From positions 1 to 64,000 of the forward strand of contig CBDCGJ010000067.1 of assembly GCA_965216645.1 (NCBI GenBank): a stretch of 64,000 bases of DNA. The letters are read 5' to 3'. A program made the position numbers and the translations under genes. The DNA comes from CBDCGJ01 sp965216645. GTDB taxonomy: Bacteria > Pseudomonadota > Alphaproteobacteria > GCA-2731375. Of this stretch, positions 52,821 to 61,623 are shown in pieces. The notes under the pieces were generated by a model, which worked only from the letters and a program-made list of their open reading frames with translations, did not search any database and was not told where the DNA came from. How positions within the stretch are numbered: the stretch's first letter is position 1; each line of letters starts with the position of its first letter.

Positions 52821-53699
52821 TCAACTCGCCCCGCTGGCTTTTAGATCGAGCACCAGGTGGCGGAGCCAGGGTTCGGCCATGGCCGGTTGCGCCGACAGGG
52901 TCCGCGCGAAGGCCTGCCGCTCCGCCCGGGTCCGCGCCAGGTCGTAGAGTTCCACGGCGCCGCGCAGCGCTTTCAGGGCTTCATCCGTGCGCGGGGGTCG
53001 CGCCGCCTCCCCCCGCCCCCAGCGGTCGCGGCGATAGGAGATCGTGACCTTCACGCCCGTGCCGGCGATATGGCTCCAGAGTGCCGGCGAGACCGAGACA
53101 TTTTTGGCAGAAATCTTGGCGCCCTGAGCGCGCCAATCGTCGTGCTGTTGCCAGCGATAGGTGTTCGGCGAGCTCTTCTCCCGACAGGTCAAGCCGATGA
53201 AGCCGATGCGGCGGCGGACCACGTTCCAATCCGCGCCCTCCCGCCGGCTCCAATCCCGGAGCAGTTGCAGCAGCCAAAGAAATGTGCTGCCCATATCGAC
53301 CACATCGACGAAGCGGACAGCTTTGCCGTAAGACGCCAGCGCCTGGGGGTCCAGTTTCTCCGCGCGGAAATAGTCGAGCAGCGGCGCCAGCTCGCCAGGG
53401 TCGGGGTCCGCCTCGCCGTAACCCGGCATGGAGAGTTGCAGCAAGGTCAGCGAGCGCGGCTGTTTCAAGGCCGCAAACGCCCCGCTCAGATAGTCGAACA
53501 GGTTCTCCGGCGAGCGGCCGACGAAAACCAGATCGCTATCGCCGGCCAGGGCGACGGCCCGCGCCGTCACCGACCGCAACTCCGCCAGATCCTCCCCCGG
53601 AAACGCCGCCGCCTCGCCCGCCAACAAATCGCCCAACTGCTCCCGACGGCTCAGGTCCCAACGGAACGGACGGATGGTGCGATCAAGGTCGTCTGACAT
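52821..53699 (-). CDS. hypothetical protein, possible phosphoribosyltransferase-like fold
   Basis: The 292-residue product (MSDDLDRTIRPFRWDLSRREQLG) has SDLVFVGRSPENLFDYLSGAF in its first third and VRFVDVVDMGSTFLWLLQLL in the middle. The latter resembles the D-x-V-D-x-G-x-T PRPP loop of phosphoribosyltransferases, but I am not sure. The C-terminus is helical and rich in Arg/Ala. No partner gene is evident. The start ATG 53699 ends a clean frame; sequence above it lacks similarity. Confidence 0.6.
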   Translation of the reverse strand: MSDDLDRTIRPFRWDLSRREQLGDLLAGEAAAFPGEDLAELRSVTARAVALAGDSDLVFVGRSPENLFDYLSGAFAALKQPRSLTLLQLSMPGYGEADPDPGELAPLLDYFRAEKLDPQALASYGKAVRFVDVVDMGSTFLWLLQLLRDWSRREGADWNVVRRRIGFIGLTCREKSSPNTYRWQQHDDWRAQGAKISAKNVSVSPALWSHIAGTGVKVTISYRRDRWGRGEAARPPRTDEALKALRGAVELYDLARTRAERQAFARTLSAQPAMAEPWLRHLVLDLKASGAS

Positions 53700-53795
53700 G
53701 GGCAGGCGCGAGTTCTCATGGTTGCGGTCGGCCAAGCTATCCCAACCCCACCGCCCCGTCGACGGCTGGATACAACTCACGGCCGCGACCGCCCA

Positions 53796-53850
53796 CGCGA
53801 TTGGGTCAACATCGCTGCCCCAGATTTCCAAAAAGCATTTGGGGTAACAA
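53796..53850. repeat. dispersed repeat, copy C
   Basis: GGTCAACATCGCTGCCC at 53804 with CCAAAAAGCATTTGGGGTAA close behind is a shortened version of the repeat at 54859 (same first 17 bases, then CCAAAGCATTAGGGTGA) and of the parS-side copy at 49645-49725. Confidence 0.6.
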
Positions 53851-53955
53851 TTCGTCATACCTTTTGAATTTTCACGGCCCCTGTCCCGTGTTGCTATGGC
53901 GCGGCACAATCGTTGGCGCATAGGTTGGCGCATGGATGGTATGACGAGAACGAAG

Positions 53956-54744
53956 ATGGAAGCGGCTGCGATCATTGATCCGACGGCCGTCATCGATCCG
54001 CAAGCAAAACTGGGCAAAAACAACAAGATCGGTCCCTATGCGGTGATCGGCCCCGATGTGGAGATCGGCGACGGGAACGACATTGGCCCGCATGCCGTGC
54101 TGATGGGAAACACCGTGCTCGGCGACGGCAACCAGGTCTTTCAGTTCGCCTCGGTCGGGGCGCCGCCGCAGGACCTGAAATGGCGCGGCGAGAACTCCCG
54201 TCTGCTGATCGGCAGCCGCAATATCATCCGGGAATATGTCACGCTTCAGCCGGGAACGGCGGATGGCGGCGGCGTCACGACCATCGGCGACGACAACCTG
54301 TTCATGGCCAGCTCCCATGTCGCGCATGATTGCCGGGTCGGAAATCACGTTATCCTTGCCAATGTCGCCTCCCTCGCCGGCCATATCGAGGTCGGCGACC
54401 ATGCCATACTCGCGGCCCTCTGCGGCGTTCACCAGCATGCGAAGATCGGGACATATGCCTATGTCGCGGCCGGCGCGATGCTGTCTCAGGACGTGCCGCC
54501 GTTCTGCCTCGTACAAGGCGACCGGGCCCGGCTCGTCGCGTTGAACGAGGTCGGCCTCAAGCGCGGCGGCTTTGCCGAAGCCGATATCATGGCCCTGCGG
54601 CGGGCCTTCCGCCTCCTCTTCCGGCGCAACGGCACCAAGGCGGAAAGAATGGCCGCGGCGAAAGCGCAGGAAGGCAACTGCGCCCCCGTCCACGAACTAA
54701 TCGAGTTCGTGGCGGCATCCAACCGCGGCATTCCGGCCGGCTAA
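53956..54744 (+). CDS. lpxA: acyl-ACP-UDP-N-acetylglucosamine O-acyltransferase (LpxA)
   Basis: A 262-residue left-handed beta-helix acyltransferase that begins lipid A synthesis. Hexapeptide repeats run from IDPTAVIDPQAKLGKNNKIGPYAVIG; the catalytic His is in SSHVAHDCRVGN, and ALCGVHQHAKIG and LNEVGLKRGGF follow as in LpxA. It lacks the usual neighbours lpxD, fabZ and lpxB, so it may be a second copy. ATG 53956 is preferred; 53941 (MTRTK) is also open. Confidence 0.9.
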   Translation: MEAAAIIDPTAVIDPQAKLGKNNKIGPYAVIGPDVEIGDGNDIGPHAVLMGNTVLGDGNQVFQFASVGAPPQDLKWRGENSRLLIGSRNIIREYVTLQPGTADGGGVTTIGDDNLFMASSHVAHDCRVGNHVILANVASLAGHIEVGDHAILAALCGVHQHAKIGTYAYVAAGAMLSQDVPPFCLVQGDRARLVALNEVGLKRGGFAEADIMALRRAFRLLFRRNGTKAERMAAAKAQEGNCAPVHELIEFVAASNRGIPAG

Positions 54745-55119
54745 CCGGTGACCGCCGGCGACCCGCGGCCCAAGCGGCCATTTCGTCCGACGTGGCGGCC
54801 GACACTCACCCGCCGACCCTACACCGGACGCCCTCTCCCCAACCCGCCTGCCCGCGCGAATAGGTCAACATCGCTGCCCGCGTTTGATTGGGCGACGTCC
54901 AAAGCATTAGGGTGAGAGAGTTTTGGTAAACTATTGGTTTATGACGATTTTTATCTAGGTTGTGTCAGCTGCATCCAGGTTTTGTCCAATCTAACCGCAA
55001 TAAAATTAGTGAGCTGGTCCCAGATTATTGGACAGTTTGGACATCATGGTTGTCCAGCTTACTATGGGAGTCATGATCCATTTCCGACATCAATTGAAAT
55101 GGATCGGTGCGGCACCGGC
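54745..55119. other. intergenic stretch with dispersed repeat copy B
   Basis: No gene is seen in 375 bases. The repeat GGTCAACATCGCTGCCC lies at 54863, with GGGCGACGTCCAAAG next to it and TTGTCCAATCTAACCGC further on (54983), matching in order the parts at 49686, 49713 and 49805 near parS. A short frame on the plus strand at 54934 has no similarity and was dropped. Confidence 0.6.
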
Positions 55120-55590
55120 TTACGACTGCCAAAAACCACGGTGCGGCGCAATGAGTTCGTCCTCAATTTCAGGAAACGGGCCGTGCACCTCAATATTTTT
55201 TTGGCCGGCATCAAGCACGGTGCGAGAGGGCAAGCTCAAGGTCGGGTTTTCGGCATGGTCGCCCGTTAGGACAAGGAGTTTCTCCTCCTCGAAACCATAG
55301 ACCAAGCAGCCGATATTGGCCCAATAGAGCGCGCCGGTGCACATGGCGCAGGGTTCACAAGTCGAGACCAGCGTACAGGTCCAGAGAAATGCCGGCGTAA
55401 AGGCGGCGGCGGCCCGACGGGCCAGCTCGGTTTCAGCATGATGCATCGTGTCGATATTGCCCTGGCGCATGAGCATCGTGTTGTCGGGGCCGACCAGCAC
55501 CGCACCGAATGGATGGTGGCCATGTGCGGCCGCGCTGCGTGCAGCATCATTAGCCGCGCGAATATTTTCGACCATCTGATCTCGGGTCAT
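55120..55590 (-). CDS. nucleoside deaminase (CMP/dCMP deaminase family)
   Basis: A 156-residue zinc deaminase. HPFGAVLV, the zinc motif HAETEL with the proton-shuttling Glu, and CEPCAMCTGALYWANIG give the TadA/guanine deaminase branch. Substrate could be guanine, cytosine or a tRNA base; the FEEEKLLVLTG tail is more like guanine deaminases. ATG 55590 (MTRDQM) has GGGAAGC upstream. Confidence 0.85.
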   Translation of the reverse strand: MTRDQMVENIRAANDAARSAAAHGHHPFGAVLVGPDNTMLMRQGNIDTMHHAETELARRAAAAFTPAFLWTCTLVSTCEPCAMCTGALYWANIGCLVYGFEEEKLLVLTGDHAENPTLSLPSRTVLDAGQKNIEVHGPFPEIEDELIAPHRGFWQS

Positions 55591-55722
55591 GACGCGTTGC
55601 TTCCCATGTTGTTGGCCATCCAAACAACGTTGTGGTGTTTGGGGGCGCCAAGGAGAATACTCAACGTTCCATCATAGCGGTGGACACAACCCCACTCTAC
55701 GAAAAGAAATCTGCAATACCGG

Positions 55723-56145
55723 CTATCTGAGCTCGTCGGGCACAGGATTTTCGTCACCTGCCTGATCCCACGCATGGGCGGCTATGCGCCATTTGCCCTC
55801 CGACTTCACCAATAAGTAACCGCTGATGTCATGATTGGTCTCGGTGCCATTTTCCAGCAATTCCGACATTGCCAAGACGACAGCCACATTTCCGAAATGC
55901 AGAACTTGCATGCCCCTGGTGTGCTCTTCGAAGGATTCCAAATTGGCGCGCGCGACGGTCTCCATTCGGTCGATGAAGGCATCTAGCGTTCGGGCTTGCA
56001 CCGGCCTGGCCGCACCGAAAAGCTTTGCCTCGGGATAGAAGTCACTACGGAACTTTGACCAGTCCGGCTCTTCGGACTCGTTCCAACGCATCGCTTCGAA
56101 ATGATTTTTAATCAATGAGCGAATTTCGACTTCGTCTTCGTTCAT
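55723..56145 (-). CDS. NTF2/SnoaL-like fold protein
   Basis: The 140-residue product (MNEDEVEIRSLIKNHFEAMRWNESEEPDWSKFRSDFYPEA) ends in LLVKSEGKWRIAAHAWDQAG, a common SnoaL/NTF2 pattern: N-terminal helices around DWSKFRSDFYPEA and a curved C-terminal sheet. Ligand or role unknown. ATG 56145 has AAGGGG upstream; the longer frame overlaps the repeat and is dropped. Confidence 0.75.
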   Translation of the reverse strand: MNEDEVEIRSLIKNHFEAMRWNESEEPDWSKFRSDFYPEAKLFGAARPVQARTLDAFIDRMETVARANLESFEEHTRGMQVLHFGNVAVVLAMSELLENGTETNHDISGYLLVKSEGKWRIAAHAWDQAGDENPVPDELR

Positions 56146-56337
56146 GACCGCCCCTTTTTCATTTGCAAGCGATATTAGCGATAACTTATTCAATAATCCA
56201 AGCATGATTGACGACGGAGAACATGTCCGCCATTGGCACTTCCCGGACGTCCATGTATTTGCCGAATGTCGTCGGAATTGAGAGGTGGACCGGACGTCCA
56301 CCGTTAGCACTCCTTATCTCGACCGTTTACGACCGGT

Positions 56338-56395
56338 GTGCCCCCGAAACCGGTCGTGATTTACCGAGCATTGTGACGGAGAAAGATGACCCAAC
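56338..56395. repeat. 58-bp direct repeat, copy 1 (downstream of cyclase gene)
   Basis: Identical over 58 bases to 58373-58430. It begins GTGCCCCCGAAACCGGTCGT and ends GACGGAGAAAGATGACCCAAC. It stops four bases before the stop codon of the cyclase gene. A looser copy continues leftward to about 56213 (GTCCGCCATTGGCACTTCCC), like the family members at 58246 and 61497. Confidence 0.9.
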
Positions 56396-56399
56396 GCAG

Positions 56400-58196
56400 T
56401 CATTCCGGCATGCCGGCTTCGACAAGCTGTTGCTTCAGGCGTTGGCGAACTTCTTCGCTTCGGAAGGGTTGTCGCACGGCAAAAATATCGGCGGTTGTCT
56501 CCGGGTTTATCTCTCGGAAGTGTTGAGCATTTCGGGCTGCCGCATTGTCTTCACCGAGCCCTACATGGCTTGCCGCCATATAGGCATGATCAAAATCCGC
56601 TAGGGAGGTCGAGCGGCTAAAATGGTCTATAGAGGCGGCGTAATTCTCGCTGACCCAATGGGCGAGGCCGAACTCCTGCCAATACCAGTCCGGGTGATGG
56701 GGATTAATGGCGACGGCGTAGTTCAGCAGCTCCAGAGATTTTTGTGGCATGCCGTAGTGGGAAAAAAAGTTGGCAGATTTAGCAAGGATATGAGGGTTGT
56801 TCGGGTTGGCGGCTAGGGCTTTTTCGACATGAAACCTAGCCTGCTCGAATTCCCCTTGGTAAAGGCTGATAGCTCCGTAGATGCGGTGTGCTTCTGGCTC
56901 ATCCTCGTTGATCTCAAATACTGTTTTCAGTTCATCTAAGTACTCTTGCCAGACCGCGCCGACATCTTCCAACGGCGCAGAAGCTGGGATCAGACGAGAA
57001 GCAGCGCAAACTTTCCAGGCTCGGGCGCGGGCCAAACTGGGATCTTTTGCGACAGCCTCGGAAAACAGCCGGTGCGCCTCTACCGCATGCTCATAAGAAA
57101 CATAGCCTTGCTTGTGCAACTCGAGGCCGCGTAGCATCAGTTCGTAGGCTTCCAGTTCAGCAGGCGACAAATGTCTGCTCTTTCGCAACCTGTGACGGTC
57201 GATGTCGTTACTCATGGTGCCGACGATCTGGGCAATAATTTTGTCCTGCGCATCAAAGATATCTGCTGTGTTCAAATCGAAACGCTCGGCCCAGATATGA
57301 TCGTTATTATCGATGTCGATCAATTGCGCCGTTATCCGCAGGCGTTCGCCTAGTTTCCGTATACTGCCTTCCAAGACGTAGTCGGCTCCCAGTTCACGGC
57401 CGATATCCTGAGCCGCAAGGTTTTCGTCGCTATAGAGGAATGTAGAAGTACGTGCAATGACGGAGAAGCTTTTGAAGCGATAGAGTTCGGTGGTTATGTC
57501 TTCGGCGATGCCCGAGCCTAAATATTCCATATCTTCGTCGTTGGAAAAATTTTGGAACGGCAAGACAGCAACCGATTTCAAGCCAGTTGAACTGCGCCTT
57601 TCGCTCGGTCGGCGTTTCTCTATACTGCCCGTGGTTCTTACGACCTTCAGGGTGTGCCAGGCTTCGTCCGTGTCCAGAGATGTTCCGTATCGCCAAACAT
57701 AACAATGTACCGGCTCGTTGCGGTTGTGTAATTTGACGTCGCCAATATCTTCGAAGGCTATCGTACAGTTGCGTCGCGCGGCAGTATGGACGACTTCCGA
57801 GATACAGACGCCGCCTGGCTGGCAAATTCCTTCGAGACGAGCCGCCACGTTGACGGCATCACCGATCAAGTCATCGCCATCGACAATGACGTCTCCTTGA
57901 TCAATGCCGACCCGGAAGGTTAAGCGTTGCTCCGGTGGAACTTCCTTATTCCGTAGGTAAACTGCATTTTGTACTGCCACAGAAGCCTGCACGGCATCAA
58001 CGGCGCTCTTGAATTCCGCCAACATTCCGTCGCCGGTGGTTTTAAAGATAACGCCGCCATTTTGGTCAATAGCCGGATCGATTGCATCTTTCCTGAGTGC
58101 TCGAAGCTGTGCCCAAGTACCAGCTTCATCCCGCTCCATCAAACGGGTGAAGCCGACCAAGTCGGCGGACATCAGGACAGCAAGACGGCGTTCCAA
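56400..58196 (-). CDS. class III adenylate cyclase with TolB-like and TPR domains
   Basis: About 598 residues. The N-terminal cyclase domain (about 1-175) has metal Asp in SADLVGFTRLM, Lys in FKTTGDGMLAEF, and GDAVNVAARLEG with the Asn/Arg pair. A FlgO/TolB-like domain (SVAVLPFQNFSNDEDMEYLGSGIAEDITTEL) follows at about 205-325, then TPR-like helices (LELHKQGYVSYEHAVEAHRLF, IYGAISLYQGEFEQARFHVEKAL). It makes cAMP in response to an unknown signal. Start is probably TTG 58196 behind GGGAG; ATG 58172 is possible. It is flanked by 58-bp direct repeats. Confidence 0.85.
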   Translation of the reverse strand: MERRLAVLMSADLVGFTRLMERDEAGTWAQLRALRKDAIDPAIDQNGGVIFKTTGDGMLAEFKSAVDAVQASVAVQNAVYLRNKEVPPEQRLTFRVGIDQGDVIVDGDDLIGDAVNVAARLEGICQPGGVCISEVVHTAARRNCTIAFEDIGDVKLHNRNEPVHCYVWRYGTSLDTDEAWHTLKVVRTTGSIEKRRPSERRSSTGLKSVAVLPFQNFSNDEDMEYLGSGIAEDITTELYRFKSFSVIARTSTFLYSDENLAAQDIGRELGADYVLEGSIRKLGERLRITAQLIDIDNNDHIWAERFDLNTADIFDAQDKIIAQIVGTMSNDIDRHRLRKSRHLSPAELEAYELMLRGLELHKQGYVSYEHAVEAHRLFSEAVAKDPSLARARAWKVCAASRLIPASAPLEDVGAVWQEYLDELKTVFEINEDEPEAHRIYGAISLYQGEFEQARFHVEKALAANPNNPHILAKSANFFSHYGMPQKSLELLNYAVAINPHHPDWYWQEFGLAHWVSENYAASIDHFSRSTSLADFDHAYMAASHVGLGEDNAAARNAQHFREINPETTADIFAVRQPFRSEEVRQRLKQQLVEAGMPE

Positions 58197-58372
58197 AATC
58201 AAAACTCCCTTCGCGGGAAATCTTATCCTATTGGATGAGAAAATCCAGACCAGCTGGACGGCAACTTTTGGCACTAACCGGCCGACCTCGCAATTACCCA
58301 AAGTCGTCCGGGTTCGGAGACAAAGCTGACATCGCGTGTCAGAACTAAGGAGTTCGGCCGTTCATGACCGGA

Positions 58373-58430
58373 GTGCCCCCGAAACCGGTCGTGATTTACC
58401 GAGCATTGTGACGGAGAAAGATGACCCAAC
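58373..58430. repeat. 58-bp direct repeat, copy 2 (upstream of cyclase gene)
   Basis: Identical to 56338-56395 and in the same orientation. It lies about 175 bases upstream of the cyclase start, so the two copies bracket the whole gene as a 2.0-kb unit. A looser part extends left from about 58246. Confidence 0.9.
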
Positions 58431-58508
58431 TACGACATTTTCTTAGCCGACCTACCTTCTCGAATCTCCAGCATTGCTGACGTGAAACGCTGGGGTTGAT
58501 GAAAGGGT

Positions 58509-59303
58509 TTACAAAGTAAAATCATGCACCGATATCTCAGCGGACATACCTCTTAGGGCTAAATCGCGCTGCTGCACGCCACTGAAATCGAGGCCGGTCA
58601 ATTGGTAGGTCGCGTCACTGACGAGGATATGCCCCGCTTCGGCATTTTCCGCAAGCCGCGCGGCGATATTGACATTGTCTCCAAGGGCAGTGAAATCCGT
58701 TGCCGAACCTTCGGCGCCATGGACCGTGCCGACGAAAACCGTACCGGTATGTACGCCGATCCCCACGGGCAGCCATGGACCCTCCGCCGAACCGTGCCCC
58801 ATGGCCTGCCCCAACCTTTGCGCGGCGATGACGGCCTTGCGTGCGTGTCGACGGCCCGCATAACCGGGAAAATAAAGTCCGATGATTTCGTCACCAACCA
58901 TTTTGTCAATAAATGCATCGGAGTTGATGAGTATTTTCGAGGCGACTTCGTAAAACTGATTCATGGTCTGTCCAAACTCGGACGGACTCATGGATGCGGC
59001 AAGCTTGCTGGAACCCCGGACATCAGCGAACAAAAGCGAGATTTCGATTTCGGTACCGCCCGGATAAACCTTCCCGAGCCACATGCACCAATTGCAGTAG
59101 TTCGGATTTTTCTCATAAGGCCGGCGGCCGATCAGTTTTAACACCGGTGCCGTGAACCCGCTCAACGGTACATAACAATTCTTGCAACGTTTCTTTCCCG
59201 GAAGCAGCCGGTAAAGCCGGCGCAAGTAACGTAATCCTGGAACCCGTCCGTTTAGAATCCGTTGCCAAACCTCATCCGCATTTGGTTTAGCGCCCAATTT
59301 CAC
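58509..59303 (-). CDS. class III cyclase with N-terminal zinc-ribbon-like motif
   Basis: A 264-residue protein. Residues 36-80 have two CxxC pairs (Cys40/43, Cys70/73: RCKNCYVPL and NYCNWCMWL), likely a zinc site. The cyclase domain from 85 onward has metal Asp94 in LFADVRGSSKL, Lys134 and Asp138 in DKMVGDEII, and GDNVNIAARL with Asp209, Asn212 and Arg216. cAMP or cGMP forming activity is expected. The start is GTG 59303 or TTG 59297 behind AAGAGG. Confidence 0.83.
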   Translation of the reverse strand: MKLGAKPNADEVWQRILNGRVPGLRYLRRLYRLLPGKKRCKNCYVPLSGFTAPVLKLIGRRPYEKNPNYCNWCMWLGKVYPGGTEIEISLLFADVRGSSKLAASMSPSEFGQTMNQFYEVASKILINSDAFIDKMVGDEIIGLYFPGYAGRRHARKAVIAAQRLGQAMGHGSAEGPWLPVGIGVHTGTVFVGTVHGAEGSATDFTALGDNVNIAARLAENAEAGHILVSDATYQLTGLDFSGVQQRDLALRGMSAEISVHDFTL

Positions 59304-59357
59304 CTCTTAGCAAATATGTGTCGGTTGGTCGTCCTAAGCGTTTTAACGCTCTGCACT

Positions 59358-59774
59358 TTAACCACTGCCTTCGCAATGGCGGAAGCCCTGATACGAATAC
59401 CAAAGGGCCATGATCGACGGGTAGGCGACCGCCACCGCGGCGGTAAAACAGCCGGACCATTCACCGGCCATGCCGTTGAAAAAGGTGATCAATACGCCGA
59501 AGGCCGCCGAAATGAGCGTCAACAACATGGACAAAACGAAGCCGACGCGGCGTCCGTCCCACATCCAATAGATCGCAAGCCCGGTGAAGCCGATCAGAAT
59601 TGGGCGATATATCTCGTGCATGAAAGGCACGACAATGTGCTTCATAAGTGGCACAAGCGGCAACCAGGGTTGCCAAGGGGCCTTATATACGGATGAAACC
59701 ATGGTCCAAATGTGAGCAACGGCGATGATGAGTAAAAACGCTATCGCGGCTTTAGCATATCTGGAAGCTTCCAT
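59358..59774 (-). CDS. hypothetical membrane protein
   Basis: A 138-residue protein with four hydrophobic segments (AAIAFLLIIAVAHIWTMV, YRPILIGFTGLAIYWMW, VGFVLSMLLTLISAAFGVLI, and AAVAVAYPSIMALWYS). No family recognised. AAGGAGAG lies upstream of the ATG. It lies 54 bases before the zinc-ribbon cyclase on the same strand, so the two may be one unit. Confidence 0.7.
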   Translation of the reverse strand: MEASRYAKAAIAFLLIIAVAHIWTMVSSVYKAPWQPWLPLVPLMKHIVVPFMHEIYRPILIGFTGLAIYWMWDGRRVGFVLSMLLTLISAAFGVLITFFNGMAGEWSGCFTAAVAVAYPSIMALWYSYQGFRHCEGSG

Positions 59775-60056
59775 CAGTTCTCTCCTTAGCCGTTTCGGTT
59801 ATGGTATCGAACATTGTCGATACATCAAATTCTACCGAATCCCGCGGCCTCATTAGAAGGACAAGATGTCGCCTTCTGGCACTTTCAGACTAGACCAGCT
59901 TCTACTTAAGTCGTCCAGTCTTACCCCTATTCCGGCCGTCCTGGATTCGAGATCCAATTTTGTGCAAACTTCGGCTGCTTTCGAGACCAATCCGGACGAT
60001 ACCAAGCGGTAATCGTTAGGGTTGTGACCCATTGCGGACATAAGGCAAGCGCAAGT

Positions 60057-61271
60057 TTAATGCATTTCAGCTGTCGCTTTTATGATCGCTAAAGCTTCGG
60101 CAAATTCCTCTGCACCTTGTCCCTGAACGAAGCTGGAAAACTTAGAGATGATCAGGTTTTTTTGGCGGTTGACGTACAAAAATTGGCCGCTAGATCCCAA
60201 GGCGAGGATCACATCGCTGCCCATTGTGTACCAATAGTTTTTGTTGCCTGTGAGGCCCAGTGCACCATACTTTTTAAGGAACATAGCATCGGCTGGGTCT
60301 TGCTTGTTTGCTGTTGTGTTCCAAACATCTGTGACATAGGCGGAACCTTCAGTCCCAAGCATAAAGCGACCAATTTTTGCATGATCCCGGGTCGACATCG
60401 CCTGACCGCCTTCTGCCGAGAGTTCGTTGTAGGCATTAGAAACGCACCAACTCCGATCTTCGAATCCGAGCCTGTTGTAGGAAGCCTGCACAAGATCACT
60501 GAACGGACGCCCAGCGATTGTCGCTGCGGCAAAAGACGAGGCTATAACAGATGAACTTGAATAGACCCATGTCTTCCCATGGTCGCCGTACTTCTTGAAG
60601 TCGAACATCCGTTCGTACCAGCTTTCCGGCCCTTTCTTAGGATCGAGCGGGTCCCAGCCACCGACCGGGCCTGAAAGCATGGTAGCCGTGGTCGGGTCTT
60701 CATAGTTCTCGGTCCACTCCATACCGTTTTTCATGTCGAGCGCTTGTCGTAGCGTAGATTCACCAAAAAACTTGCCGTTAAGGCGAGGAAGATAGGTCTT
60801 TAAAGGTTGGTCAAGGCCTTCCGCACCAATCCGGTCATAAACCGGTTGGATGGCGAAGGAGGTGAAAACTTTGCCGGTAGAGTGGACGAGGTGAATATCG
60901 TCGATGGCGAAGCCATATCGGAAATATTGCTGCACAATCACGCCATCCTTTATGACGATCAAGCCGTCCGTGGAGTTGTCCCGCAGTCGCGCCCTCATCC
61001 CGTCGGATATGGGGGTCATTTTATCCGCAACGGCAAAGGGCCTTGGAACCGGCGAGGGTTCAAACCAACGGCCAGAGACAAGCAATTTGTCCGGCATTAT
61101 GTTGGTCAACATTGCCTTCCAACCAGAGACATAACCATCTCGTGTATCATCGATGTATACATTGCTACGCACCCCAGGATCGTCATCTCGAATGGGTTCA
61201 GCAGCATGGGCGACGGGGCCAGTTATCAATCCAGGTGTGACGCAAATTAAGGCGGCAAACAGTCTAATCAT
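60057..61271 (-). CDS. exported serine hydrolase, beta-lactamase/6-aminohexanoate hydrolase-like
   Basis: A 404-residue secreted enzyme with a signal peptide (IRLFAALICVTPGLITGPVAHA). The serine motif is VHSTGKVFTSF (S-x-x-K), the second motif is WVYSSSSVIAS, and the C-terminal strand is the SGQFLYVNRQKNLIISKFSSF. WTENYEDP and GGWDPLDPKKGPESWYERM resemble 6-aminohexanoate-dimer hydrolases and EstB-like esterases. It acts in the periplasm. GGGGAG precedes the ATG. Unlike 46324-47613 it is exported. Confidence 0.85.
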   Translation of the reverse strand: MIRLFAALICVTPGLITGPVAHAAEPIRDDDPGVRSNVYIDDTRDGYVSGWKAMLTNIMPDKLLVSGRWFEPSPVPRPFAVADKMTPISDGMRARLRDNSTDGLIVIKDGVIVQQYFRYGFAIDDIHLVHSTGKVFTSFAIQPVYDRIGAEGLDQPLKTYLPRLNGKFFGESTLRQALDMKNGMEWTENYEDPTTATMLSGPVGGWDPLDPKKGPESWYERMFDFKKYGDHGKTWVYSSSSVIASSFAAATIAGRPFSDLVQASYNRLGFEDRSWCVSNAYNELSAEGGQAMSTRDHAKIGRFMLGTEGSAYVTDVWNTTANKQDPADAMFLKKYGALGLTGNKNYWYTMGSDVILALGSSGQFLYVNRQKNLIISKFSSFVQGQGAEEFAEALAIIKATAEMH

Positions 61272-61623
61272 AGATATCTCCCCAGAAACGGTTTTCGTCG
61301 TCTGATGACGTAGGATAGCGGGCTTTCATATATTATTAGCCTTCGCTTATTTTGCACTTCGGCCCAATTAGAATGCAAGCGCAACGATAGTTGTTTCTTT
61401 GGGGGTCATGATTATTATCACTCGAGATTTCCGGAAGGAAACAAATCTGCAATTTCAAGCCAATCGACTTCTACAAAGTTATCAATAAGTCGCACCGGTC
61501 ATTGTCTGCTTCTGGCACTTCCCGGCCGACCTCGCATCTCCCGCAAATCGTCCGGCAACAAAGACAATCCGGACGTGGTTCGTCAGAACTGCGGAGATCG
61601 ACTGCTTATGACCTGAGTACCAC
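61272..61623. other. intergenic stretch with dispersed repeat, cut by IS
   Basis: No gene is seen. From 61497 the sequence matches the repeat family of the cyclase region: TTCTGGCACTTCCCGGCCGA, CCTCGCATCTCCCGCAAATC, GTCCGG, then TATGACCTGAGTACCAC. The repeat's end, CGAAACCGGTCATCGTTGAG, resumes at 63164 beyond the IS. Confidence 0.7.

Noticed and set aside
54934..55269. Plus-strand frames between lpxA and the deaminase gene
   Set aside because: They overlap the repeat and the antisense of the deaminase C-terminus and have no similarity.
59853..60041. 62-codon minus-strand frame
   Set aside because: It lies in a fragment of the dispersed repeat (TTCTGGCACTTTC) and has no protein-like pattern.
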